This document shows positions 17,301-25,671 of a DNA stretch of 54,454 bases, in pieces (position 1 is the first letter of the stretch; each line of letters starts with the position of its first letter). The position numbers and the translations under genes are program-made. The notes under the pieces are model-generated. The model worked only from the letters and a program-made list of their open reading frames with translations. It did not search any database and had not been told where the DNA came from. The DNA lies in NCBI GenBank assembly GCA_021803655.1, contig JAJZLK010000051.1, positions 1 to 54,454 of the forward strand, read 5' to 3'. The DNA is from Thermoplasmata archaeon (lineage in GTDB: Archaea; Thermoplasmatota; Thermoplasmata; Thermoplasmatales; Thermoplasmataceae).

Positions 17301-18101
17301 TCACTTCCTGTTCTTTTTGTTGCGGTCGCCTACACTGCCAGAATATTTCTCAATAAAGTCTCCGGGAGCTTTGTGGATAGTATTCCCACCAGACTCCGAA
17401 ATAAGCTGTTCTGCCAGCTTTTGCCTGAATGGAGTTGGGGACAGGGAAATCACTCCTATCCTGCTGACATTTATGAACGAGAACACAGAAGCCAGATTGA
17501 ATACGGCCTCATTGTCGTCCAGAAAAATGCAAAGTTCGAAGGAACCATTCTCATCAATGCCTTCTGGGCATTCCACAGTAAGCTTCATATTATCCTCATT
17601 ACGGTTGAATACCATTTGAGACGAGGCTAGTTCTCGTATTTTCCCCGGACCATTCTTTGGGTCAAGAAAGAGGAAAAGTGATCTGTTCTTCTCCAGTCTT
17701 TTATCATACGGATCTGTTTTGCGAAATGTGCCATTGTCAGAGTAATCCTTCATGCTGTTTAATTTCATAACTGCTTTCTTTACTTCTGTTTCCCCCTCAA
17801 GGAGGAGGTGATTTGCCGCCCTCTGCAGATGGTAGTTCATAATCAGTTCCGGGTCCTGATTGTACAACGGATCGGTTCTCACTGCATTTCTGTCCTTCCT
17901 GATCAGATCGATCAGCCACTTCGGCAATCTTTCCCGGTCTTCCTGGTTCTTTAGGAAACTGGGTTCATCCTCCCGGGTTATGCTGTTTGTATACATGATT
18001 GAATTACTAATCGCTTCATTTATCTGTTTTTCCGTAGCCTTGCACTTATCCTTGAATAGAACTATCCCTCTGGACGACGTCAGGTTCCTGCCAGCAGTCA
18101 T
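17301..18101 (-). CDS. Uncharacterised 266-residue protein
   Basis: I do not recognise this protein. The first half is charged and helical (RLPKWLIDLIRKDRNAV, YHLQRAANHLLLEGETEVKK), then a beta-rich section follows (MKLTVECPEG, SFELCIFLDDNEAVFNLASV, RIGVISLSPTPF), and it ends with a very basic tail (DRNKKNRK). There is no signal peptide or membrane helix. The mixed second half could be a small alpha/beta domain in which SFINVSRIGVISLSPTPFRQ reads like a strand-turn-helix, but no catalytic motif is visible. It lies 142 bp downstream of the 502-residue gene in the same orientation, so the two probably belong together. The frame has normal composition for this genome. Function unknown. Confidence 0.6.
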   Translation of the reverse strand: MTAGRNLTSSRGIVLFKDKCKATEKQINEAISNSIMYTNSITREDEPSFLKNQEDRERLPKWLIDLIRKDRNAVRTDPLYNQDPELIMNYHLQRAANHLLLEGETEVKKAVMKLNSMKDYSDNGTFRKTDPYDKRLEKNRSLFLFLDPKNGPGKIRELASSQMVFNRNEDNMKLTVECPEGIDENGSFELCIFLDDNEAVFNLASVFSFINVSRIGVISLSPTPFRQKLAEQLISESGGNTIHKAPGDFIEKYSGSVGDRNKKNRK

Positions 18102-18243
18102 GTCGGAGCGTTTATTTCTTCTGGATTAATGAAATTGTTTGTCACCGGGCAGTTAACAGCACGAATCTGATCATTCCCTTCCTTGTGGTTCTGTTCCCTG
18201 CAACACAGAAACGCAGAGATCCTGAAGTATACCGGTCCAGAAT

Positions 18244-19752
18244 CTATTCGTTGAAGGCGATCTTCCACTTCTGTGATCTTGCCTGGGAATATATTGAGGC
18301 CATGAGATTCACAATACATTTATCCAGATCGCGTCTGCTAACACGAAGTTCTGCGGCAAGATCCGTGTAAAGATCAAGAAGACTCTGCCTGGGTTCGAAG
18401 AAGTATGACTCTCCAAACTCATCGGTCAGTTCCCCACGGAAAAGCTGCAGGCCATCCTTTCTTGGGACCACCTTTGTGATATCCCCTGCATATTTTAATG
18501 CCTGGTCTGCCAGTGATGGATCGTGCCTGAAAGAAAGTGAGCCACCTAACTGAAGGAGAAGCTGGTATCTTGTATACATGAAGGGAATCATATTCAGCAT
18601 GCGTTGTGCCTCACGGAGATATTCTGACGCCAGTTCACCGTCAGGAGAAAATCTCGCAGCAAGTATCAGACAACCACAGGAAGCTGCAAATGTCCCATCT
18701 GTCATCTCAACTAGCTGTTGTTCCATTTCCCGCAATTCTGCGGGAAGATGCCCATTGAACCTCTTGCGCGTTTCTTCTATCATTTCCAGGGTGTCCATCG
18801 TTGATTCCAGTTCTCTCTCAAAGTCACGGATCAGCTTATTCTTGAGTACTCTCGATCTCTCATAGAGGCCTGCCTGCACAAGTCCCCTGATGAGATTGAA
18901 GTTCAGAAGAATTCTCTGTTCATCACTAATTCTCCGCGCCAGTTTCTTTTCCAGATCACTGAAAGCATTTTCACTTCTTGATCTGAATTCATCACGTCTG
19001 TCATCATTTGCCATCTGCGAGTGCTCCATCTCGGCTATAGCTAACTGAACCTCCGTGAAATCACGTTCTACAACGTCATTTATCTTGGGCAATAGTTCAT
19101 TGCGCGCAAAATCTATCAGTCCGTGGTTTGCCGTCGGAGTATTTTCGGCCCGCATGCATAACTTCCTTGCCACCAAAGCGGTGGCTTCATCCCGCAAATC
19201 TTTTCTGGAGATCTTTTTCAGGACAGCAAGCAGCTCTGGGAGTATCCGTTCCTCCATACCGGAGATATGGATGCATTCCACGAGGGTGCAGGCAAGGTTC
19301 TTCAGGGCATCGTTAGTTTCCTCGGCACCCCGGGGAAATTTCCTCGCCAGTTCAAGGGTCTGGTGAAGGCTCTCGGGAAAACCATTTCCCATCGCCTCAA
19401 GTATTGCCAGCCTGTTCCTGACGAACAGGGGATCGCTACCGACAAAAAACAACGTCTTCAATGACATGTTGTTGAGGGACTGTATTACCTTCCTGTATCC
19501 CTGTATGTCTCCCCTGTACAGGAGAAGTTCACCAAGTTCCAGAAGGTGAAGCGGACCAGAATTCTGCAACTTTTCCTCATTTGTATGGATTGACTCTCTA
19601 GCTCTCTGAACCAAATCATCTCCATTTCCAATGATAATCCGATAGAGATCGGCATACATCTGGCACTGCTTTCTGCTCTCGACATCCTTGACCGAACTCA
19701 AGAGTTCCAGAAGTGGATCTCCTGAGGTTGGGCTATTCTTTCGTTCGTTCAT
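18244..19752 (-). CDS. Uncharacterised 502-residue helical repeat-like protein
   Basis: I do not recognise this protein. It is almost wholly alpha-helical, with paired amphipathic helices along its length (HLLELGELLLYRGDIQGYRK, ALVARKLCMRAENT, RMLNMIPFMYTRYQLLLQLG), suggesting a TPR- or HEAT-like solenoid scaffold; regular repeats could not be confirmed by eye. There is no membrane segment and no enzyme motif. The open frame extends upstream, but ATG 19752 (MNERKNSPTSGDPLLELL) is preferred because the extension has poor composition and overlaps another frame. It is followed by the 266-residue gene and diverges from the FRP-like gene. A scaffold or adaptor role is only an inference from shape. 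Confidence 0.62.
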   Translation of the reverse strand: MNERKNSPTSGDPLLELLSSVKDVESRKQCQMYADLYRIIIGNGDDLVQRARESIHTNEEKLQNSGPLHLLELGELLLYRGDIQGYRKVIQSLNNMSLKTLFFVGSDPLFVRNRLAILEAMGNGFPESLHQTLELARKFPRGAEETNDALKNLACTLVECIHISGMEERILPELLAVLKKISRKDLRDEATALVARKLCMRAENTPTANHGLIDFARNELLPKINDVVERDFTEVQLAIAEMEHSQMANDDRRDEFRSRSENAFSDLEKKLARRISDEQRILLNFNLIRGLVQAGLYERSRVLKNKLIRDFERELESTMDTLEMIEETRKRFNGHLPAELREMEQQLVEMTDGTFAASCGCLILAARFSPDGELASEYLREAQRMLNMIPFMYTRYQLLLQLGGSLSFRHDPSLADQALKYAGDITKVVPRKDGLQLFRGELTDEFGESYFFEPRQSLLDLYTDLAAELRVSRRDLDKCIVNLMASIYSQARSQKWKIAFNE

Positions 19753-19918
19753 CTGAATCACTGCTCGTGGATTGTAATGGATAAGCGAAGACAAATCGTG
19801 CCATAAATCTGTTGACGATGTCAGAAGGCAGGAGACCCTGGCAGTGGTGCACCTCTGACCTGACAATTCTGACATCCATCTGTGGCCGGGTGAAGTAGTC
19901 GCTATCAGGAAAACTCAT
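19733..19918 (-). CDS. Possible small protein upstream of the 502-residue gene
   Basis: A 61-residue leftward frame starting at ATG 19918 (MSFPDSDYFTRPQMDVRIVR) and ending 20 bp inside the next gene, an overlap typical of coupled genes. A GTG eight codons earlier is another possible start. An AT-rich element lies about 25 bp before the ATG. The product is soluble with an acidic Ser-rich C-terminus. No family recognised. The alternative is that this is untranslated leader. Confidence 0.35.
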   Translation of the reverse strand: MSFPDSDYFTRPQMDVRIVRSEVHHCQGLLPSDIVNRFMARFVFAYPLQSTSSDSDERTKE

Positions 19919-19953
19919 TATACTGTGTAGGGGTTCCACCACTGTGAATTAAC

Positions 19954-20277
19954 ATGGATAAGTGGTCAGCCACGGAGAGAAAAGTTGCAAGAAAAGCTTT
20001 CGACAGTGCGTTTCAGAAGGAATGCTCACAAATCCTCTCCGATGTGAAGAAGATGGCTATGGACGCCTCCAAGCCTCCTGATCTCTGGGACATCCGGCGC
20101 TATCTCGACGAAAGGCTGAAAGAGGTTGAAAGGAAATATGATTACAGGTACGGTGTTCTGCCATATCTGTTTGCAAGATTGCTGAACGAAGGCTGGATTT
20201 CTCTTGAAGACATAGCAGGTCTTGGCGAAGACAAGATAGAACACATCAGGACAATGGCGGGCATCAACTCGCCCTGA
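19954..20277 (+). CDS. Fluorescence recovery protein (FRP)-like protein
   Basis: A 107-residue helical protein whose whole length parallels FRP, the cyanobacterial dimer that speeds detachment of the orange carotenoid protein. Compared from memory with Synechocystis FRP, matching blocks are the opening helix (WSATERKVARKAFDSAFQKE), DLWDIRRYLDER where FRP has DLWKLHDFLSAK, KYDYRYGVL where FRP has KYDDRQSVI, LFARLLNEGW where FRP has VFAQLLKEGL, and a closing EDIAGLGEDKIEHI where FRP has EELTFLAADK. The FRP residues at positions 54 (Asp) and 60 (Arg) are not kept, so an OCP partner is not expected, and no carotenoid or OCP gene is near. FRP-like proteins are known in bacteria that lack OCP. A CATTATACT element 30 bp upstream suggests a leaderless mRNA. 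Confidence 0.75.
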   Translation: MDKWSATERKVARKAFDSAFQKECSQILSDVKKMAMDASKPPDLWDIRRYLDERLKEVERKYDYRYGVLPYLFARLLNEGWISLEDIAGLGEDKIEHIRTMAGINSP

Positions 20278-20381
20278 AACTGAGGACTGCGGTTGGATGA
20301 AATTGTACGTTCAATCCACAAAGGTTAAGTCGCAAACTCCCACTGTAAAAAATAAGAAATATATCAAGAGAATAGGCAGGC

Positions 20382-21641
20382 ATGGATTATCTCCCTGCCG
20401 AGTTCTTTACAATGGAGGATTTTGATCTTGCCGGGAAGAGCGTTTTCCTGAGAATAGACGTGAATTCTCCGATAAACCCGGAAACCGGTGAGATCATTGG
20501 CAGTTCCAGATTCTTTGGACATGTGGAAACAATCAACTCCCTCGTTGATTCCAGGGTTGTCATTCTCGCTCACCAGAGCAGGCCCGGCAAGGCCGACTTC
20601 ACAAGCCTGGAAAAGCATGCTCTCACGCTTCAGAGGATCCTCGGGAGGAAGGTTGAATTCATGGACTCTCTTTTTTCCAGGGACGTGCTGGACAGGATTC
20701 CCAGATTGAAGAACGGGGAGATACTCATGCTGGAGAACACGAGGTTTTACTCGGAGGAGACAGGAGTCGACGATGACCTGGAAGTTATGGAAACCACCAA
20801 CATGGTAAGGAAACTGTCTCCACTGATGGACTACTTTGTCAACGACGCGTTCCCGTCTATTCACAGATCACAGACAACCCTTGTGGGGTTTCAGAGAGTT
20901 GTGCCAAACATATCGGGCAAGCTTATCGAGAGGGAGATAAGATCGCTGGACAGGTTCCTGAAAGGCAAGGAAAGCCCTAAAATTGCCGTTCTGGCCGGAT
21001 CAAAGATAAATGAATCCATATCTGTGGCGAAAAATTTTCTCAAGACGGGCATGGTCGACAAGATTATGACGGGCGGGGTTGTGGCTAATGCTTTTCTCCA
21101 TGCTAAGGGAATAAACATTGGAAAGAAGAACCGGGACTTCATAATCAAGAACAACAAGAACCATGAGGAACTCATAACAATCTGCAAAGACCTCCTGAAG
21201 AAGTATGAATCGAAGATACTTCTTCCCGTTGACTGCACACTGAATCCGTCCGGGAAGAGACTGGAGATAGGTGACAAGGTCCCGGACGATCAGATAATGG
21301 CGGACATAGGAGTGGACACCATAGTGAGCTACATGGATGAGATAGAGAAGGCAAAGTCCATATTCCTTAACGGTCCCATGGGGATGTACGAGATAGAGGA
21401 TTACTCCATAGGGACAAGCGAGATTCTCACGGCCATAGCAAGGAACAGGGGGCTCAAGATTGCCGGAGGAGGTCACACCCTGAGTGCGCTGGAAATGCTG
21501 GGTCTTCTCAAGAGATTTGATCACACGTCCACCGGCGGCGGAGCCTTAATAAGCTATTTATCCGGTGACACCATGCCAGTTCTCGAAGCCCTGAAAGCCA
21601 GCAAGAAATACTTTGACGGTAATACAGATGGAAAACAATGA
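20382..21641 (+). CDS. pgk: Phosphoglycerate kinase
   Basis: Catalyses the reversible phosphate transfer between 1,3-bisphosphoglycerate and ADP in glycolysis and gluconeogenesis. The 419-residue sequence shows the substrate-binding motif LRIDVNSPIN, the archaeal-type LAHQSRPGKAD, the LENTRFYSEE block, the hinge region, FLNGPMGMYE, and the C-terminal nucleotide loop IAGGGHTLSAL followed by TSTGGGALISYL. AT-rich sequence (AAAAAATAAGAAATATATC) sits 20-35 bp upstream of the ATG and probably holds the TATA box. The gene overlaps the start of prefoldin alpha by 14 bp and leads a pgk-pfdA-ftsY cluster. Confidence 0.97.
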   Translation: MDYLPAEFFTMEDFDLAGKSVFLRIDVNSPINPETGEIIGSSRFFGHVETINSLVDSRVVILAHQSRPGKADFTSLEKHALTLQRILGRKVEFMDSLFSRDVLDRIPRLKNGEILMLENTRFYSEETGVDDDLEVMETTNMVRKLSPLMDYFVNDAFPSIHRSQTTLVGFQRVVPNISGKLIEREIRSLDRFLKGKESPKIAVLAGSKINESISVAKNFLKTGMVDKIMTGGVVANAFLHAKGINIGKKNRDFIIKNNKNHEELITICKDLLKKYESKILLPVDCTLNPSGKRLEIGDKVPDDQIMADIGVDTIVSYMDEIEKAKSIFLNGPMGMYEIEDYSIGTSEILTAIARNRGLKIAGGGHTLSALEMLGLLKRFDHTSTGGGALISYLSGDTMPVLEALKASKKYFDGNTDGKQ

Positions 21642-22041
21642 AAAAGTAAACCTCTACGAGGAGGCAAATTATGCAAAGGCACTTATCGACTCCCTGAACG
21701 AGCAGATCGAAAGGCTGGAGAAAGCAGCGGAAGAACTTGTAGCCACGTCTGCCATACTGCACGAGGACGGGATAAGGGACTCGCCCGAAATACGCATTTC
21801 CATCGGTTCCGGAATCTATGTTGGTGTAAGCGGACTTAAGTTTGACAGGGTACTGATCCCCGTGGGATCAGGTGTGCTGAAGGAAGAATCAAGGGAAAAC
21901 GCCACCCACAAGATCGACGACAATCTTAAGGAAATTTCGGCCTCGCTGAACTCCCTCTACCTGAGAAAGAAGGACATTGAGACCAGGTACGAATCAATAC
22001 TGGCAGTTCTGCAGAATGCCGGAAGCGGACAGACCGGTTGA
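21628..22041 (+). CDS. pfdA: Prefoldin alpha subunit
   Basis: A subunit of the hexameric archaeal prefoldin chaperone, which holds unfolded proteins with coiled-coil arms and hands them to the thermosome. Two long coiled coils (about residues 8-40 and 92-130) flank a beta hairpin region with IRISIGSGIYVGVSG and VLIPVGSGVL, the standard alpha-subunit pattern, giving 137 residues. The start is ATG 21628 inside the end of pgk; a TTG five codons earlier in frame is less likely because the family N-terminus begins near this ATG. Its 3' end overlaps the start of ftsY, so the three genes are probably translated in a coupled way. Confidence 0.9.
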   Translation: MENNEKVNLYEEANYAKALIDSLNEQIERLEKAAEELVATSAILHEDGIRDSPEIRISIGSGIYVGVSGLKFDRVLIPVGSGVLKEESRENATHKIDDNLKEISASLNSLYLRKKDIETRYESILAVLQNAGSGQTG

Positions 22042-22915
22042 GGAAATGCTGGAAGGATTCAGGAAAAGACTCTCGTCTACTTTGGCTTCTGACGAAGTTA
22101 TTGCCAGGTCAGATCTTGGAGACCGCGTTCTGGAAACTTTGCTTGAATCGGATGTGAGTCTGGATGTTGCCGAGGAACTGGTCGCGAAGACTACTGGATT
22201 TCTCGGAACTGCAAAGAAAATAAGTGTCAGGGAATATGAGAATGCACTGGGCAAGGCGATCAGGTCAGTAATTAACGTGAAGCACGACGAAGTTGACCTG
22301 CTCAATCCCGGGAAGAAGCCCTATGTGATCCTGTTTGTGGGGATAAACGGAACGGGAAAGACGACGACAATAGCAAAGTTCGCCCGGTATCTTCTTGACA
22401 ATGGGAAACGTGTTGTGATAGCTGCATCAGACACGTTCAGGGCAGGGGCCATTGAGCAGATTTCAAAGCACGGAGAGGCACTGGGGATAAACGTAATCAG
22501 CCAGCCGAAGGGAAGCGATCCTTCGGCCGTTGCATTCGATGCGATTGCACATGCAAAGGCAAGGAACCTGGACTATGTACTCATAGATACGGCGGGAAGG
22601 ATGCAGACGAACCGGAACCTCATGGAGGAGATGAAGAAGATCCGGAGGGTTTCATCACCGGATTATACAATCATGATCCTCGACTCAGTGACGGGGCAGG
22701 ACATAATAGAACAGACGAATTCCTTTCTTGCAGAGATCAAGTTTGACGGGATAATAATGACGAAGATGGACACGGATGCCCGTGGCGGAGGAATCATCTC
22801 ATTATCGCATTCTCTGGGAAAACCTATACTTTTCGTGGGAACCGGCCAGGGCTACAACGACTTTATGAAATTCGATCCTGACTGGTACATAAGCAAGATT
22901 CTCCCTCCCAGCTGA
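22016..22915 (+). CDS. ftsY: Signal recognition particle receptor FtsY
   Basis: The SRP receptor GTPase, which docks SRP-ribosome complexes at the membrane. The protein has the helical N domain (residues 1-85) and then the G domain: G1 GINGTGKTTTIAK, the DTFRAGAIEQ element, G3 DTAGRMQTN, G4 TKMDTDARGGG and a closing GTGQGYNDFMKFD. The acidic A domain of bacterial FtsY is nearly absent, usual in archaea. ATG 22016 gives 299 residues and a 26-bp overlap with prefoldin alpha; ATG 22046 is another option. Its partner SRP54 lies 6 kb downstream in this window. Confidence 0.95.
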   Translation: MPEADRPVEEMLEGFRKRLSSTLASDEVIARSDLGDRVLETLLESDVSLDVAEELVAKTTGFLGTAKKISVREYENALGKAIRSVINVKHDEVDLLNPGKKPYVILFVGINGTGKTTTIAKFARYLLDNGKRVVIAASDTFRAGAIEQISKHGEALGINVISQPKGSDPSAVAFDAIAHAKARNLDYVLIDTAGRMQTNRNLMEEMKKIRRVSSPDYTIMILDSVTGQDIIEQTNSFLAEIKFDGIIMTKMDTDARGGGIISLSHSLGKPILFVGTGQGYNDFMKFDPDWYISKILPPS

Positions 22916-22925
22916 CCCGCACCAA

Positions 22926-23618
22926 TCATCGAAGTTCGGACATGATCTTGCAGATCGAGCTCACCGGGAGTTCCGTGGTTATCAGCGGAATGTTTTCAAG
23001 CTCCGCTATCCGGACTGCAAGAGGGTCAACCTTGTCAGCCTGGACATACACAACCGCTCCAGGTTTCAGGGGGTGCGCCCGTATTGCAATCATGGGGCTT
23101 CTGCCGAGTTTTACCCCGGTGAAGAAAACAATTCTCTGACTTGACCAGCCGTACAGCTTAACATAGTCAGGGTAGGAAAAAGAGAGCACAGCCTTGATTC
23201 CGTCTATGACTGTATATCCCCTTATGTATCTATCTGCAGAGAGGCTGGTTACATTGACTCCATGTATGCTCTTTATTGCATTTGCCAGAAGAACGTCATG
23301 ATCGTAATCTCTCAGGTCGATGAGTGCCTCTGAAGGAACCCCGATCTGGTAACGGCGCCTGACGTTTCCTCCGTTCCTGTTGTCGATATCAATAAGGGCG
23401 TACACGATCTTCCTGATCGACGCCGCCCCCGGAGATCGTCTTCGACCAGACTCGTAGTCACTGATAACCGACGGTGAGAGACCAAGACTTGTGGCCAGGT
23501 CAGTCTGCGAAACCTGAAACTCCTCTCTCCATTTCCTGATGGTTTCGCCGGGATGGTCTGACATCGTTATTTCGCCGGCAATCTTCTCTTCCAGTTCGCT
23601 GCTCATCTGATACTTCAT
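22926..23618 (-). CDS. XRE-type transcriptional regulator, archaeal
   Basis: A 230-residue regulator with an XRE helix-turn-helix near residues 25-70 (IRKWREEFQVSQTDLATSLG, then SPSVISDYESGRR). The C-terminal 140 residues form an alpha/beta domain without a motif I can name; segments such as RSPMIAIRAHPLKPGAVVYV and LAVRIAELENIPLITTELP suggest a small-molecule-sensing or dimerisation fold. Archaea have a family of predicted regulators with this layout. It diverges from an MFS transporter gene, and the 114-bp gap contains a perfect palindrome, so control of the carrier and of itself is a fair inference. Confidence 0.82.
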   Translation of the reverse strand: MKYQMSSELEEKIAGEITMSDHPGETIRKWREEFQVSQTDLATSLGLSPSVISDYESGRRRSPGAASIRKIVYALIDIDNRNGGNVRRRYQIGVPSEALIDLRDYDHDVLLANAIKSIHGVNVTSLSADRYIRGYTVIDGIKAVLSFSYPDYVKLYGWSSQRIVFFTGVKLGRSPMIAIRAHPLKPGAVVYVQADKVDPLAVRIAELENIPLITTELPVSSICKIMSELR

Positions 23619-23673
23619 TGTATTTTATCCTATTATCTTTCCCTGCCTGAGCATCGGCGGGGACCGTCGTTTA

Positions 23674-23691
23674 TATAGTTTATAAACTGTA
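23674..23691. promoter_or_regulatory. Palindromic operator candidate, XRE regulator/MFS
   Basis: AGTTTATAAACT (23677-23688) is a perfect 12-bp palindrome, extended by imperfect TA flanks. It lies in the divergent promoter region, overlaps TATA-like sequence for both genes, and is where a dimeric XRE protein could block or assist transcription. Confidence 0.55.
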
Positions 23692-23732
23692 GTGTTTATT
23701 ATTTAACCGGAATTCAGATTTCAGGTGAATCA

Positions 23733-24980
23733 GTGGAGAACGCGTCGAACACAAGATATGTAATGTTCCTGATCGCCAGATTCATGGTGATAATGTCAAC
23801 TTCGCCGGTTGACATAATGGCCGTATACCGCCTCTCATCCTCCAGGAACTCTGTAGTCCTTTTCGGAATCACGATGCTTGTAGAACTCTGTATTGTATTG
23901 GTCTTTCAGCCATTCCTCTCTTCAAGACTTGACAGAATTGAAAGGAAAACAGTCCAGAAAGTGAACAATACACTGATGATCGTGGTTCTCGGGTCAATGC
24001 TCATCATTTACACCTATGTCGGGTTGAGGAACAACATCATCTATTCAGTATATCTTGTGATCAACGGGGTATTTTTTTCCGTGGTGTGGCAGACTTTTAA
24101 TGCAATGGTCCAGACTGTCGGTGACAGGGAGCAGTATGGAAAACTCGCCGGGCTCATGGAGATGATGGGACAGTCCCCCGTAGTTCTTGGCGCGTTGGTT
24201 TCCGCGGCAATGTTCGCATATTTTGGATTCACTGCCTCATTGATTCTCAGCCTTGCGCTGCTCTGCATAGCACTCGCCTTTCTTTACTCATTCGAGGAAC
24301 GTTTTGTCCCGGATGGAAAGTTGAAAAAGACTAAGGCCGGAGCAGGAATAAGGGAGAACGCAGACTACATCAGAAAAAATTCAAGGCTGGTAATGTACAT
24401 CTTCCTTTTGAATTTCCCGTTCATAGCAATTGTGACGGGAAATTTCCTCAAGCCCATATATATCTCCCAGGTTCTCCACGGAGGGCCTTCCGAGCTGGCC
24501 ATATCGGAAGGGGTGTATGCACTTGCAGCCATACTCGCAGGTCTTGTAATGCCACGGATCAACAGGCATATTGGATACTTTCTGAGCATATATGCCTGTA
24601 CTATCGTATTCATCATAGGGAGCGTGATCATGCCGTTTTTCCCGTTCTTTGCCGCTTACTTTTTGTTTCAGACTTTTCACGGGTTCGGGAATCCCGGCAT
24701 CAGAGTATCAAGAAACACCCTGGTAATGAAAAACATCCCGAGAGAGGAAATGGGAAGATTCAACGGGGCCATTCAGTTGCTCACGACCCCTGTGCGTATT
24801 ATTCTCTTAACGGTCTTCATGATAACGGTCGGTTATTTGGGCCCAGGTATGCTGATATTCATCTCCGGAATGCTTGTAATGGTCGCAAGCACTCTTTCTC
24901 TGGATTTATACAGGAGTTCTCCACAGTTGAAAGCAATATTTGCCACAGAACAGATGATCTCCAACGCAGGCGTGGTGTGA
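23733..24980 (+). CDS. MFS transporter
   Basis: A 415-residue polytopic membrane protein with about twelve hydrophobic segments. The layout (first helix FLIARFMVIMSTSPVDIMAVY, the loop SSRLDRIERKTVQK after helix 2, the central charged linker, and PRINRHIGYFLSIYACTIVF in the second half) matches the major facilitator superfamily, in the subgroup with MFS_3-like efflux proteins. The start is GTG 23733 with AGGTGA four bases before it. The substrate is unknown. It shares its promoter region with the divergent XRE regulator, hinting at ligand-induced export. Its stop lies 2 bp from the 3' end of an oppositely oriented tRNA-Ser. Confidence 0.85.
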   Translation: MENASNTRYVMFLIARFMVIMSTSPVDIMAVYRLSSSRNSVVLFGITMLVELCIVLVFQPFLSSRLDRIERKTVQKVNNTLMIVVLGSMLIIYTYVGLRNNIIYSVYLVINGVFFSVVWQTFNAMVQTVGDREQYGKLAGLMEMMGQSPVVLGALVSAAMFAYFGFTASLILSLALLCIALAFLYSFEERFVPDGKLKKTKAGAGIRENADYIRKNSRLVMYIFLLNFPFIAIVTGNFLKPIYISQVLHGGPSELAISEGVYALAAILAGLVMPRINRHIGYFLSIYACTIVFIIGSVIMPFFPFFAAYFLFQTFHGFGNPGIRVSRNTLVMKNIPREEMGRFNGAIQLLTTPVRIILLTVFMITVGYLGPGMLIFISGMLVMVASTLSLDLYRSSPQLKAIFATEQMISNAGVV

Positions 24981-24982
24981 AC

Positions 24983-25064
24983 GCTGGGGGAGAGATTCGA
25001 ACTCCCGAGCTACGAGAGCACAGGCTTTCCAGACCTGCGCCTTACCAGACTAGGCTACCCCAGC
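24983..25064 (-). tRNA. tRNA-Ser (anticodon GGA)
   Basis: On the minus strand the sequence folds as a class II tRNA: acceptor stem GCTGGGG with CCCCAGC, D arm with GCC/GGC, anticodon stem CAGGT/GCCTG around loop CTGGAAA (anticodon GGA), a long serine-type variable arm, and T arm GGGAG-TTCGAAT-CTCTC. It is 82 nt long, has no intron, and CCA is not encoded. It reads UCC and UCU codons. Confidence 0.96.
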
Positions 25065-25139
25065 TTTCCACTTGGATTGTTGCCGGATACTTAACAATTT
25101 TTCAGATTCTCAGGACAATCTCATTTCTGCCATGCCAAA

Positions 25140-25583
25140 TCAGGACACAGCTTCAAACACCGGTATGGATAACGTGTTTGAGACACCCTCTAGGCTTCTC
25201 AGTTTGTCAAGTACGAATACTGAAAGGTCCTTCATGGATCTGCTGATGGTGTGTACCATTATGTCCCACTGTCCGGAAATAATCGAGACAGAGAGTACAT
25301 TCTCAAGCTTTGAAATCTTCCTTGCAAGCGATCTCTGGTCGATCCCTGACCCGGAGTCAAAGGCTACCATGATATAGGCCATCACCGGAAATCCTATCTT
25401 CTCAAGGTCCAGATCAACCGTAAATTTGCGTATGTAACCCTCTTCCCTCAACCTTGTGATTCTTTCAAAGATGGTGGCTCTTGGAATCCCGGTCTTCTCA
25501 GATATTTCTGATATCTTGTCTCTTCCGTGGTTCCTGAGATAATCCATTATCTGGAGATCTTTCTTGTCAAGGTTTCCTTTCAC
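25140..25583 (-). CDS. Lrp/AsnC-family regulator
   Basis: A 147-residue feast/famine regulator. The N-terminal winged helix (LDKKDLQIMDYLRNHGRD, ISEISEKTGIPRATIFERITRL) binds DNA, and the C-terminal RAM domain (VMAYIMVAFDSGSG through SIISGQWDIMVHTI) binds amino acids and forms dimers to octamers. It diverges from archaeal asparagine synthetase with an 88-bp gap rich in A and T, so control of that gene is the obvious inference, echoing the bacterial AsnC-AsnA pair. The family member's own effector cannot be read. Confidence 0.93.
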   Translation of the reverse strand: MKGNLDKKDLQIMDYLRNHGRDKISEISEKTGIPRATIFERITRLREEGYIRKFTVDLDLEKIGFPVMAYIMVAFDSGSGIDQRSLARKISKLENVLSVSIISGQWDIMVHTISRSMKDLSVFVLDKLRSLEGVSNTLSIPVFEAVS

Positions 25584-25671
25584 GAACAGAAATTCAATTA
25601 TATGTTATAAATCTGTCGTTATGTCCAAATGCATTCGTAAATGTTTATCTTATCTCATGTAACGTCGTATT

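Noticed and set aside
17254-17619. Rightward frame of 121 codons
   Set aside because: It lies antisense to the better-composed 266-residue frame and has no start signal or family likeness.
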